A stretch of DNA of 64,000 bases from contig JAYNQW010000003.1 of assembly GCA_038114465.1 (NCBI GenBank), forward strand, positions 186,001 to 250,000, read 5' to 3'. Below are positions 35,623 to 44,383 of this stretch, piece after piece. The notes under the pieces are model-generated. The model had not been told where the DNA came from and made no database searches. It worked only from the letters and a program-made list of their open reading frames with translations. The stretch comes from CALINB01 sp938045325 (lineage in GTDB: Bacteria > Pseudomonadota > Alphaproteobacteria > Rhodospirillales > CALINB01). The position numbers and the translations under genes were made by a program. Numbering within the stretch: position 1 is the first letter of the stretch; each line of letters starts with the position of its first letter.

Positions 35623-36585
35623 CTACACAGTGGTATTTTCGGTAATCACCCGGACCGGTTCGCCGTCGAGCCAAGCCTGAATATTTTCAACGGCCTGCCC
35701 ATAGCAGAATTTATAATTTTCTTCCGTCACATAACCTGTGTGCCCGGTCAGCACGACATTATCGAGCTTGCGGATAGGGTGATCGGCTGGTAACGGCTCT
35801 ATATCGAACACATCCAATCCCGCGCCGGCGATTTTGTTGTTCTTAAGGACATCGAGAAGTGCAGCTTCATCGACCAACGGCCCCCGGGCCATATTGACCA
35901 AATAGGCCGTTGGCTTCATGAGCGATAACTCGCGCGCGCCAATAATGCCTTTTGTGCGGTCGCTTAACTTTACATGCAGCGATAAAACATCGGACTCCTT
36001 CATCAACATATCGAGACCGACATACTCCACGCCCTTTTCTTCACACATCTCCGGCGTAAGATTCTCGCTCCATGCAATGACCCGCATGCCGAACGCCAGC
36101 CCGACCTTAGCGACCCGGCCGCCTAATTTACCAAGACCGAGAATGCCGAGGGTTTTTCTGAATAGAGAGTTGCTCCATCCGCCTTGCCAGCCGCCGGCAT
36201 GCATCACGCGGTCTTCACGTGAAGTCTTGCGCGTCACAGCCATGATAAGCGCCCAGGCATGCTCGCTAGCCGCTGAAATCATCCCCGTGCCGCTGACGAC
36301 AACGCCGTTGGCCCGGGCGGCCTCAACATCAATCGCCGGATTGTCCATTTTCATTGAAATTAATAATTTCAAATTTGGAAGCTTATCGAAAAGAGAGGAT
36401 GGGAACTGCATGCGTTCGCTCATGGCGACAAGCACCTCGAAATCCTGCAATGCCTCGGCAGCCTTATCCTCGTCCCTTAAATGCTCGGTAAAGACTTGGA
36501 TGGAACATTCAGGGTTCAGTGAAGACCAATCGGCGCAGTCGAGGGCGGCGTTAAAATAATCGTCGAGAATGGCAATTCGATGCAT
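35623..36585 (-). CDS. D-2-hydroxyacid dehydrogenase
   Basis: A 320-residue NAD-dependent enzyme: dinucleotide motif GLGKLGGRVAKVG near residue 148, substrate Arg in NMARGPLVDE, catalytic Glu in FDIEPLPADHP and His in LTGHTGYVTEE. It reduces a 2-oxoacid or oxidises a D-2-hydroxyacid; the D-3-phosphoglycerate type is the closest style but the protein lacks the ACT domain. Convergent with the chemoreceptor gene. Confidence 0.88.
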   Translation of the reverse strand: MHRIAILDDYFNAALDCADWSSLNPECSIQVFTEHLRDEDKAAEALQDFEVLVAMSERMQFPSSLFDKLPNLKLLISMKMDNPAIDVEAARANGVVVSGTGMISAASEHAWALIMAVTRKTSREDRVMHAGGWQGGWSNSLFRKTLGILGLGKLGGRVAKVGLAFGMRVIAWSENLTPEMCEEKGVEYVGLDMLMKESDVLSLHVKLSDRTKGIIGARELSLMKPTAYLVNMARGPLVDEAALLDVLKNNKIAGAGLDVFDIEPLPADHPIRKLDNVVLTGHTGYVTEENYKFCYGQAVENIQAWLDGEPVRVITENTTV

Positions 36586-36671
36586 TGTGAACAGAAGCTC
36601 CCACTAAGAAACCGGCATTATCAGCCGGCATCTTAATCGAGCGACTTTGATAAAGGTATTGCGTATTTAAA

Positions 36672-36866
36672 TTAACTGGCCGCTTTTTTCAGGCCCTTGA
36701 TGCCCTCGCAACCTAATGCATTAAACGGCAACCGGGATACGGAACCTTTGGACATGGCTTTTGCCCCAGAGGCCACGCGAACCGATTTAATAAGATGCCG
36801 CCCAAGCGCTTGATGAAGCAGTAACACCAAATACGATAACAAGAATGGCAGATAATTTTTTGAAGT
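36672..36866 (-). pseudogene. FliL-like exported protein, 3' remnant of a duplicate
   Basis: The minus strand encodes HQALGRHLIKSVRVASGAKA then MSKGSVSRLPFNALGCEGIK and GLKKAAS before TAA at 36672. This lines up residue for residue with the last 45 residues of the next gene (INQALGGDLVKSVHIELGAR then RKGSSSRLPFNASGCTGIK). Upstream of about 36820 the similarity stops and a stop codon follows at about 36867. No start codon or signal peptide remains. It is the tail of a duplicated copy. Confidence 0.75.
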
Positions 36867-36919
36867 TTAAGAGAGATAATGTCTTAAGCCATTGATTTGA
36901 TTACTACTAATGCAGGCCT

Positions 36920-37405
36920 TTATTTAATCAAATTCTTGATGCCGGTACAACCGGAAGCGTTAAACGGCAGGCGGGACGATGACCCTTTCCTCACCGTGCG
37001 GGCCCCGAGTTCGATGTGCACGGACTTAACGAGATCGCCCCCCAGGGCCTGGTTAATCGGCTTTAACCATTGCTTGGAAACGCCCGTAAGGTCGACCGAT
37101 TTACCGTTATATTTAAGCGGAGACTGGTATAACTGCGCCTGGATCGCATCCATGACCCGGGGCTGATAACTGCAAATCAACCCAATCTTTTCTTTGATGA
37201 ACGCCTCTAGAAAAACCGTGATCGGCACCATACGCCCATGGCGACTGGTCGTGGGGGCGGGAAAGGAACGCAATTGCACGTGAGTCGGCAGCGAATATTT
37301 TTCCCGCAAGCTTTCCTCCTTCTTGGCCGCCGCCGCGGGAGAAAAGGCTAAATACACGCTTGAGACAATCGCAAGCGACGCGAATAATTTCATAAATTTC
37401 ATCAA
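36920..37405 (-). CDS. Exported protein with FliL-like pattern
   Basis: 161 residues; signal peptide 1-27 (AAA cleavage). The mature part has VPITVFLEAF, ICSYQPRVMDAIQAQLY and a terminal IN-x-LGGDLVKSVHIE segment, an arrangement like the C-terminal domain of FliL flagellar proteins (PR-x-x-D-x-x then N-x-x-L then V-x-x-V), but it lacks the usual membrane helix pattern and no flagellar genes are near. The link is weak. A broken copy follows it directly. Confidence 0.65.
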   Translation of the reverse strand: MMKFMKLFASLAIVSSVYLAFSPAAAAKKEESLREKYSLPTHVQLRSFPAPTTSRHGRMVPITVFLEAFIKEKIGLICSYQPRVMDAIQAQLYQSPLKYNGKSVDLTGVSKQWLKPINQALGGDLVKSVHIELGARTVRKGSSSRLPFNASGCTGIKNLIK

Positions 37406-37514
37406 TTTATGTCCTGCCGTCTTCGAACCCTATTAAAATAAAGAATTACGGCTTGCCTGTATACGTTTTGTATATAAATGCCTGTCACTATAGATGTTCA
37501 AATAATTTTGACAT

Positions 37515-38507
37515 ATGGGGTCTAATATTCGCACAGCACTCGTGACCATTGCGATTGGCGATCATCACCAACGGGAGTTCGAGACGTACGCCCTGCCCTC
37601 ACTGCGCGCGTATGCTCAAAAACATGATTACGAACTGATTGCCATTACCAAGCCGTTTGCGCCGATCGACCCTAACAGCAGCAAAACCATTCACTGGCAT
37701 AAAATATTGCTGGGCCAGGTTCCCGCGATTAAAGCGTTCGACCGGGTTATTTGGATCGACACGGATATTGTTATCAATTCGCGCCTCGCGCCCGATATCA
37801 CCGAGGATGTGCCGGTTGAAAAGATCGGCATCGTCGAGCTGTCCGACAATCCGCAAATCGAAGCGGCGACGGAAACCTTAAACACGCTCTATAACATAGT
37901 TTTGCGCGAGCACTTCGATGATGTGCATGAATTCGTCAAGCCGGATGTAAAGATTAAAGATCAATATAAGCGTGCAGACTTAACGCCGACGCCTGATAAA
38001 TTTTGCAACACGGGCGTTTTTGTTTTTTCACCGAAGCATCACAATGAATTTTTTGCGCAAACATTTCTGAAATACGATAAAAACTTCGATGATTTTGAAA
38101 ACACGCCGTTAAGCTTTGAGATCTTCTCGAACAATCTCAATCATGGAATTGACCCGCGCTTTAACACGCTGTGGTCTGATGAGCTTTCATTGAAATATCC
38201 GTTCCTAGCCCGGCGGGATATTCTCGAAGACTTTTATTATCGCGTGAAAAACAACAAATCCATTAATGAAGGGTTGTACGCGCAATGGTACACATGGTGT
38301 ACGAATGCAAGCTTTCAAAGCGCCTATTTTCTTCATTTCTCCGGCGGGCGGAATAATCCCCTCACCAAGGTTCCGATGCGGTATGTCAAAACCGATGCCG
38401 AGAATGTCTTCGGCGCGACCTTTCCAGAATACTACGGCGATATTCTAAACGCCAAGCCAACCCAACACGGCAGTCCGTTCAGCCACCGTAAGATTGACGA
38501 CGAATAG
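37515..38507 (+). CDS. Nucleotide-sugar glycosyltransferase-like protein
   Basis: 330 residues with a GT-A-like N-terminal half: a WHKILLGQVPAIKAFDRVIW helix-strand leading to the metal-binding DTD in WIDTDIVINSR, and later CNTGVFVFSP and a C-terminal LHFSGGRNNP, as in GT8/capsule glycosyltransferase-like families. It should transfer a sugar to a surface or secreted acceptor. It overlaps or closely precedes a methyltransferase that may act on the same product. Confidence 0.75.
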   Translation: MGSNIRTALVTIAIGDHHQREFETYALPSLRAYAQKHDYELIAITKPFAPIDPNSSKTIHWHKILLGQVPAIKAFDRVIWIDTDIVINSRLAPDITEDVPVEKIGIVELSDNPQIEAATETLNTLYNIVLREHFDDVHEFVKPDVKIKDQYKRADLTPTPDKFCNTGVFVFSPKHHNEFFAQTFLKYDKNFDDFENTPLSFEIFSNNLNHGIDPRFNTLWSDELSLKYPFLARRDILEDFYYRVKNNKSINEGLYAQWYTWCTNASFQSAYFLHFSGGRNNPLTKVPMRYVKTDAENVFGATFPEYYGDILNAKPTQHGSPFSHRKIDDE

Positions 38508-38520
38508 CAGGTCCTTTGAT

Positions 38521-39240
38521 ATGTATTTATTCCATTCAACCCGGGAAATGCTGATCGAGTTTCTACCGAAGAACGGCCATCTCGCCGAGATTGGCACTGC
38601 AGAAGGCGATTTCGCGGACCACATCCTCAAAACGGCGCAGCCATCACACCTTCATTTGATCGATCCGTGGGAACACCAAGCGGTCGATCAATACAAGACA
38701 GATTCCAACAATGTGACCCAAGAAGAGGCCAATCGCCGGTATGAAAGCGTCTGCAATCGATTCAAAGACGAAACCGATAAAGGCGTTGTTACAATTCACC
38801 GGAATTATTCGACCGAAGCCGTGAAATATTTTGGTGATCAGCAATTCGATTGGATTTATGTCGACGGTATGCATACCGAACAAGCCGTCGCCGAGGACCT
38901 GCGGTGCTTTGCGCCGAAAGTGAAACCTGGCGGCTTTATCTGCGGGCATGACTACACCAACCATGCCGCCGCCCAGCGCATGAAATTCGGCGTCATCGAG
39001 GCCGTGAACACTTTTGTGCGGGAAACGTCCTTTGAGTTTATCGCCTTAACGCTAGAGCCATTCCCGACTTATGTGCTGAGTGCTGAGCCGAATTCTGCGC
39101 TATGCCAGGAATTTCTCACCTACGCGACCCACGGGCTCGACATCGCGCTGGCCATTGATGGTTTTGAAGATAAAAACTTCAGCCAAACCATGGCCGAATT
39201 TTCCGACGGCAAGCGGAAATTAATTTCCAAGCTTAGCTAA
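38521..39240 (+). CDS. Class I SAM-dependent methyltransferase
   Basis: 239 residues from ATG 38521, which has CAGGTC upstream; a longer TTG start at 38494 is less likely. SAM-binding motif LAEIGTAEGDFADHIL, acidic loop LHLIDPW, and the catalytic-type DWIYVDGMHT with PGGFICGHDY. The layout matches the Methyltransf_24 type often found with glycan genes. It likely modifies the glycan of the preceding transferase (inference). Confidence 0.82.
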   Translation: MYLFHSTREMLIEFLPKNGHLAEIGTAEGDFADHILKTAQPSHLHLIDPWEHQAVDQYKTDSNNVTQEEANRRYESVCNRFKDETDKGVVTIHRNYSTEAVKYFGDQQFDWIYVDGMHTEQAVAEDLRCFAPKVKPGGFICGHDYTNHAAAQRMKFGVIEAVNTFVRETSFEFIALTLEPFPTYVLSAEPNSALCQEFLTYATHGLDIALAIDGFEDKNFSQTMAEFSDGKRKLISKLS

Positions 39241-40240
39241 CGAGCTCAAATTCTTTCGCCAACAACTTATAAGACTGGCGCCGGGCTTTCGGATCGTGAG
39301 TCCAAGTCAAGATCACCAACTCGTCAATTCCAAGGCTTTCTGCGATCTCTCGCAAGCGCCCGGCAACATGATCGGGTGTGCCGACCAGTGCACGGTCGCA
39401 AAATTTTTGCAACCGGCCCAATTCCGATTGATACAACGGATCGGCAGCGGCATCGTCGGGGGCTTCCAGCCCTTGAAAGATGCCGCGATCACGGCGAGCC
39501 CGCCATAAAATACGCGATTGGAACAAATGACGCGCTTCTTCTTCCGTATCCGCCGCCAACGCCCAGACGCAAATGTTGACCTCCGGCTCCGGATGACGTT
39601 CACTCGGCCGGTAATTATCCCGGTAAACCTTTAACGCCTCTTCTGTGCCGCGGCCATCGGTAATGAAATAAGCAAAACAATACGGCATGCCTAAATAGGC
39701 GGCGAGTTCGGCCCCGAAATTAGAAGAACCCAACATCCAAACTTCCGGCGCCGTAGTCGTTTGCGGATGGGCGCGGATGTCAGCATAGGGATGGCCGTCA
39801 ATTAACGGCTCGCCGTGCACCCAAGCGATCAAATCGCGCACATTGGCGGGAAAATGTTCCGCATCCAACGGCGCATTCGGATTTAATGCATAAGCCGTTT
39901 TACCGTCTGATCCCGGCGCGCGACCCAAGCCAAGGTCGATCCGGCCCGGCGCAAGCGCTTCCAACACCCGAAACTGCTCGGCGACTTTTAACGGTGCATA
40001 ATGGGGCAGCATAATGCCGGCACTGCCGATACGAATGCGCTCCGTACGCATGGCCACGGCCGCCATTAATATTTCCGGTGCGGTGCCGACGATGGTGCCG
40101 TGATTGTGATGCTCGGCAAGCCAAAACCGGTGATAGCCAAGGCCCTCACAAATCGGTGCCAGATCAATAGCCTGACGGATCGAATCCTCATGCGGCCGTC
40201 CTGCAATAGCGATGCATTGCTCAAGTACTGATAACTTCAA
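39233..40240 (-). CDS. LLM-class flavin oxidoreductase, first family
   Basis: A 335-residue luciferase-like monooxygenase: FWLAEHH at the flavin site, PEILMAAVAMRTERIRIGSA strand-helix, VAEQFRVLEALAPGRIDLGLGRAPG. It uses reduced FMN and O2 or NADPH. It belongs to the group with the AEHHN signature and is not closely similar in sequence pattern to the LLM enzyme at 46.75 kb. Convergent overlap with the methyltransferase by 8 bases. Confidence 0.87.
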   Translation of the reverse strand: MKLSVLEQCIAIAGRPHEDSIRQAIDLAPICEGLGYHRFWLAEHHNHGTIVGTAPEILMAAVAMRTERIRIGSAGIMLPHYAPLKVAEQFRVLEALAPGRIDLGLGRAPGSDGKTAYALNPNAPLDAEHFPANVRDLIAWVHGEPLIDGHPYADIRAHPQTTTAPEVWMLGSSNFGAELAAYLGMPYCFAYFITDGRGTEEALKVYRDNYRPSERHPEPEVNICVWALAADTEEEARHLFQSRILWRARRDRGIFQGLEAPDDAAADPLYQSELGRLQKFCDRALVGTPDHVAGRLREIAESLGIDELVILTWTHDPKARRQSYKLLAKEFELVS

Positions 40241-40242
40241 GA

Positions 40243-40854
40243 TTATTCGTCCGGGTGGGGTGCTGCGGTAAAGGCTGGCGTGGCGGCGGAGAACTCATCG
40301 AACCAGGGAACCAAGCCGGCATGCTTTGAGCGCCAATCGTATTGTTTACGATGGTCCATATACCCGAGTGAGCAGGCAAGCCCGATATTGGCAATCGATG
40401 TTGGCAAAATATCCAACGGATTATCCTGAAACCAATTTAAAGCGCGCTCAATTTTGCCCCGTTGATGATCGAGGGCGCCTTCATGCGGCTCCCGGTCCGG
40501 CCGGTATCTTTTTTCATAAACCAATAGGATTGAAGCCTCCATCACACCATCGCACAGCGCTGCAAGGCTCAGCGTTTTAAAACGAGCTTCCGTCTCCAGC
40601 GGGATAATTTTACCGCCGCCGGCGAGGGAATCGAGATACTCCACGATCACCCGGCTATCAATAATAACGTTGCCGTTTTCCAGCACCAACGCAGGCAGTT
40701 TTCCTAACGGATTTTGCTGACGCAGGGTATCGTTCGGGTCCTGGGTCGATGCCGGTTCAACGACGACTTTGTCCTCCAGGTTCAAGTGCTTGATCGCGAC
40801 CCGGCACTTGCGGGCAAACGGTGATGATTCAGAAGAGCGAAGCTTGGCTGGCAT
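40243..40854 (-). CDS. Glutathione S-transferase family protein
   Basis: 203 residues: a thioredoxin-fold N-terminal domain with SSPFARKCRVA at the active-site position and PLGKLPALVLENG followed by DSRVIVEYLD, then an all-helical C-terminal domain. It conjugates or binds glutathione. Upstream of the LLM gene by 3 bases on the same strand, so the two form a small operon; a link to electrophile detoxification is likely but unspecified. Confidence 0.85.
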   Translation of the reverse strand: MPAKLRSSESSPFARKCRVAIKHLNLEDKVVVEPASTQDPNDTLRQQNPLGKLPALVLENGNVIIDSRVIVEYLDSLAGGGKIIPLETEARFKTLSLAALCDGVMEASILLVYEKRYRPDREPHEGALDHQRGKIERALNWFQDNPLDILPTSIANIGLACSLGYMDHRKQYDWRSKHAGLVPWFDEFSAATPAFTAAPHPDE

Positions 40855-40949
40855 GGATTCCTCCCGAAAGTAATGATGGGGCGCACCTTACACGCGCGAC
40901 CCTGGCCCGACAATATCCCCGTGTTCGCGATTTATGCTATACATTGTCC

Positions 40950-41660
40950 ATGGCAAAAAAACGATCATTGGCCGACCCCGGCATCCGTTCTTTTTGGGAC
41001 GCCCGCGTCGCTAACTGGGACGCAACACGTTACAGCGGCAAAAAAGATGCCATGTCGAAGCTACACGCGACGGCGCGCAACCCGGACGAGTCCATCCAGT
41101 TTCGAAATAAAATCGTCCTCGAACACCTTGCCCCGCATATCGAAAACAAACATATCGTCGAGTTTGGCTGCGGCACCGGCCGACTGGCATCCGCCCTGGT
41201 TGAACGCGGCGCGGCGAGCTATACCGGTTATGACTTCGCCGCCAATGCCATCATAATCGCCGAGCAACGAACCGCCGAACAAGGCCTGCAAGACCGGATC
41301 CGGTTTACCTGTGCTGAAGTCGGCGAGATGCGATCAATCGAAGCTGATTTCGTGTTTTCCATGGGCCTGCTGTCGTGGATTCCCCTTACAATGATCGATC
41401 ATCTTTTCACCGTCACGCGCGATATGCATTTTCTTCATAATTTTTCGGAAAAACGCTTGAGTTGGCGCCAAGCGGTCAAGTTTGTCCACTCACGCTTTAT
41501 CTCGCCGGGCGAATTTCACCCCCGCTCACGCCCCTATGACGTCATAGCCGATATTCCAAAACGCCTCGGTTGGAAAACCGTTTATGACTTGCGGCACGCG
41601 AAACTTTACGACGCGATGTGCATCAGCTCGCTGCCATTTCCGGACAGCCTTAAGCAGTAA
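40950..41660 (+). CDS. Class I SAM-dependent methyltransferase
   Basis: 236 residues from ATG 40950, where homology to the family begins; earlier frame would lie over the divergent GST gene. SAM motif VEFGCGTGRLASALVERG, acidic GYDFAANAI, later FVFSMGLLSWIP. Substrate unknown; the helix around LLSWIPLTMIDH is where a docking site usually lies. Confidence 0.8.
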   Translation: MAKKRSLADPGIRSFWDARVANWDATRYSGKKDAMSKLHATARNPDESIQFRNKIVLEHLAPHIENKHIVEFGCGTGRLASALVERGAASYTGYDFAANAIIIAEQRTAEQGLQDRIRFTCAEVGEMRSIEADFVFSMGLLSWIPLTMIDHLFTVTRDMHFLHNFSEKRLSWRQAVKFVHSRFISPGEFHPRSRPYDVIADIPKRLGWKTVYDLRHAKLYDAMCISSLPFPDSLKQ

Positions 41661-41665
41661 TAATT

Positions 41666-42010
41666 TTAGTGATCGGACGGCGAGAAAAATTTATCGCCGA
41701 GGCCGGTGTCGTATTCCCGCCCTTCTTTTGTCAGCACGACACAAACCAAGCCTTCGGCGCGGGCAAGACCTTTGCGTTCAAGCGCGGTCCAGACAGCGGG
41801 GTTGGAAAAGCCACTCGCATCTTTTGAAGAGACCGTATATGGGCCGACATGAACATGATTGCCGTGCGCGTGCGGCAGTTGCAGCAACGTCGCCTCGCCT
41901 GTTTCCGCATTGATTTCTGCCGAGCCCGGTTCATCTGCCAGCACCTGCGCCAACGCCAGAGTTCGTTGTTGCAATTTGTTAAGCTTGAGAGGATTCTTTT
42001 TCGGCGGCAT
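41666..42010 (-). CDS. Conserved alphaproteobacterial small protein
   Basis: A 114-residue basic-to-acidic soluble protein with Leu-rich helix at the start (LNKLQQRTLALAQVLADE), then a HAHGNHVHVG histidine-rich loop and a wHTH-like segment (SNPAVWTALERKGL). I do not recognise a named domain. The His loop could bind a metal. Co-oriented with the CmcJ-family gene upstream. Confidence 0.65.
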   Translation of the reverse strand: MPPKKNPLKLNKLQQRTLALAQVLADEPGSAEINAETGEATLLQLPHAHGNHVHVGPYTVSSKDASGFSNPAVWTALERKGLARAEGLVCVVLTKEGREYDTGLGDKFFSPSDH

Positions 42011-42027
42011 GGCGGGATATTTTTGCT

Positions 42028-42873
42028 CTAATCGAAAAACGCGAGTGCGCGGGCTTCTATACTTTCGCGCGGACGCGCATCGGGCGGCGAATTCGGATCG
42101 TCGAACGCGGAATGCGCGGTATAACGTGCCGGTGCGTCCGGATCGGAGTCGAAAACCTTAAACATCAACGCCTCATCAGGTGTCATGTCCGGAAAGTAAT
42201 ACCATGTATGCCGGGGATCATAAGATATGTGATAGACGTACGCGGTCCGGTGTTCATACCGGCGCGTGACCAATATGAAATTTTCCGGCGACAATGTTCG
42301 CGCATCCCCGATTGCCAACGGATCAGCCTCGACAGCGGCGCGAATGGGCCTCCAAACTTGAATAATCATGAAACGCTTCTTTAAGCGCGCTTCGGCCTCG
42401 TCGGGCGGCAGCAAGTCACGCACTCTTTGTGCACCGGATTCATCGGTGTAATCGTTATGAACCCGTTTGACCGGCTTGCGGGACATTTTCTCCTCGCGCA
42501 ACGCATCATCGGCGAGCCGGAATGTGTGATCGAAAACCATGACCTTAGATGCTCCCGATTGCTCAAGGATAAGCTTTTTGACCTCCGGATAATAGATGCG
42601 CTTCACCACATCGGCATCGTAAAAATCCGTCACAGCAGGCACATGATCGAGAAACGCGAAACCGTTCTGATCCAACGTAAAAGAGTCGCGTAATGGCCGG
42701 CCGTTTTGGATCGAAACGACACGTTCTTCATATTCGCCCGGTTGCGTGTGCTCTTCGCGGTCTTCAAAGATATCGTGAACCGGTTTCACGCCGTTATCGA
42801 CGATATAATTCATCTTCGCGATTAAGGCACCGGAACCGTTTTCTGTCGTATCGATATCGGCAATGTCGGACAT
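42028..42873 (-). CDS. CmcJ/NvfI-family oxidoreductase-like protein
   Basis: 281 residues in the family of CmcJ/AsaB-like proteins, related to 2-oxoglutarate oxygenases. Visible conserved blocks are VMVFDHTFR, RVHNDYTDESG (His-x-Asp like iron site), VWRPI, YVYHISYDPRHTWYYFPDM and the second histidine in HSAFDDP. Most members act as hydroxylases in secondary metabolism, but function in bacteria is largely unproven. No biosynthesis cluster surrounds it. Confidence 0.8.
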   Translation of the reverse strand: MSDIADIDTTENGSGALIAKMNYIVDNGVKPVHDIFEDREEHTQPGEYEERVVSIQNGRPLRDSFTLDQNGFAFLDHVPAVTDFYDADVVKRIYYPEVKKLILEQSGASKVMVFDHTFRLADDALREEKMSRKPVKRVHNDYTDESGAQRVRDLLPPDEAEARLKKRFMIIQVWRPIRAAVEADPLAIGDARTLSPENFILVTRRYEHRTAYVYHISYDPRHTWYYFPDMTPDEALMFKVFDSDPDAPARYTAHSAFDDPNSPPDARPRESIEARALAFFD

Positions 42874-42964
42874 TCATTTACCAATTCTTCGGTTTGTTTG
42901 ATTCGCCATCATCATATATCGTCCTCCCAATAAGCGCAAAACGCCTCTCTCAGGTTGGATTTAC

Positions 42965-43417
42965 ATGGTTGAAATTTATATCGATGCCGATGCCTGCCCG
43001 GTCAAAGATGAAACCGTCCGGGTTGCCGATCGCCATGGTCTCAAAACATATATGGTGAGCGATGGCGGAATCCGGCCGAGTCCCAACCCTTTCGTGGAGC
43101 TCGTCATCGTCGCGCCAGGGGCCGATGCCGCCGATGATTGGATCGCCGAACACATCGAAACCGCCGATATCTGCATCACCAACGATATCCCTCTTGCCGC
43201 CCGGTGCTTGGAACGTGGCGCTTACGCCCTCAAGCCGAATGGGGATGCTTTCAGCGAAAACAGTATCGGCATGGCGCTCGCTAACCGCGAACTCATGCAA
43301 GGATTGCGAGAAACCGGCGAAATCACCGGCGGTCCGCGCCCATTTAGCAAAATCGACCGCTCGGCGTTTCTGGACAGGCTAGAAACGACTGTACAAGCAG
43401 CCCTCAGGCAGTCTTAA
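42965..43417 (+). CDS. YaiI/YqxD (DUF188) family protein
   Basis: A 150-residue PIN-like fold protein: IYIDADACPVKDE at the start, SDGGIRPSPNPFVE, then DDWIAEHI and ICITNDIPLA with the C-terminal PRPFSKIDRS. The acidic residues in DADACP and TNDIP match the family's expected nuclease-like site. Function in this family is not established. A GAGG ribosome site lies before ATG. Confidence 0.88.
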   Translation: MVEIYIDADACPVKDETVRVADRHGLKTYMVSDGGIRPSPNPFVELVIVAPGADAADDWIAEHIETADICITNDIPLAARCLERGAYALKPNGDAFSENSIGMALANRELMQGLRETGEITGGPRPFSKIDRSAFLDRLETTVQAALRQS

Positions 43418-43455
43418 ATTAGGTAAATCAATACTTTCAATGAAGAGGCAAATAC

Positions 43456-44103
43456 ATGGCCAATGCCGAGGATCAAGCGAAACAAGAAGCTGCCGCAAGG
43501 GTGAAGGACATCAAGAGTCGGCTCGCCGCACTTGATGATGACGCCCTCGATTTAATGTTCCGCGAAGCACGGACATTTCGTGCCTGGCTTGATAAACCGG
43601 TCTCAGACGATCAACTCAAGGCACTGCACGATCTTTTCATTTTAGGCCCGACCTCGAACAACTGCCTGCCGGGCCGTGTGGTTTATGTCAAAAGCCCCGA
43701 GGCCAAAGAACGCCTCAAGCCGTGCCTGAACGAAGGGAATGTGCCGAAGGTAATGCCGGCCCCGGTAACGGCGATTATCGCCCATGATCTACATTTTTTC
43801 GACCGGCTCGAGGAATTTTCCGGTAAATCCGGCGAGCGTTTCGCTAAGGACGCGGAACTTGCGGAAACCACGGCGCTCCGTAACAGTTCCTTGCAAGGTG
43901 CCTATTTTATGCTCGCCGCGCGCGCCCTCGGTATGGATGCGGGTCCGATCTCGGGTTTCAAAAATGACCTTGTCGATAAAGAATTTTTTGCCGAATCGAA
44001 TTTGAAATCCAACTTCCTCTGCAACATCGGTTATGGCGATCCGGATACCGTGCGCCCGCGCGGTACGCGCCCCTCGTTTAACAGTATTTCGGAGATCCTG
44101 TGA
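43456..44103 (+). CDS. Nitroreductase family protein, RutE-like
   Basis: 215 residues of the RutE branch of nitroreductases, FMN-dependent: DLMFREARTFRAWLDKPV, the GPTSNNCLPGR loop that holds FMN, SSLQGAYFMLAARALG and GDPDTVRPRG. RutE reduces malonic semialdehyde to 3-hydroxypropionate; no other rut gene is nearby, so this may be a general NADPH-dependent reductase. Confidence 0.85.
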   Translation: MANAEDQAKQEAAARVKDIKSRLAALDDDALDLMFREARTFRAWLDKPVSDDQLKALHDLFILGPTSNNCLPGRVVYVKSPEAKERLKPCLNEGNVPKVMPAPVTAIIAHDLHFFDRLEEFSGKSGERFAKDAELAETTALRNSSLQGAYFMLAARALGMDAGPISGFKNDLVDKEFFAESNLKSNFLCNIGYGDPDTVRPRGTRPSFNSISEIL

Positions 44104-44106
44104 GCC

Positions 44107-44319
44107 ATGTTTTCCAGTCCCGGCACCAAAATTAAAAATTATTTTACCTACGGTGGCATGTGCCTCGGTGCGGCGTTATGTTTCTATAAAGTCAGCATCG
44201 AAAGATCCATGCCGTTCGAGATCATGCCGATTATGACAGTCATCTGTGTCTCAGCAGCCTTCGGTGCGGTCATCGGATTCGTCGTCCAGCGCATTAAGGA
44301 CAACGAAGACAACAACTAG
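44107..44319 (+). CDS. Small two-helix membrane protein
   Basis: 70 residues with two membrane segments (about 12-30 and 40-62) and a charged C-terminal tail (RIKDNEDNN). It starts 3 bases after the nitroreductase stop, so is probably cotranscribed. No family recognised. Confidence 0.6.
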   Translation: MFSSPGTKIKNYFTYGGMCLGAALCFYKVSIERSMPFEIMPIMTVICVSAAFGAVIGFVVQRIKDNEDNN

Positions 44320-44383
44320 GGGCCGCACAACCGTGGATAGGACCGAAAAACGGGCCCAATGGCATTCGATTGCACATACCTCA

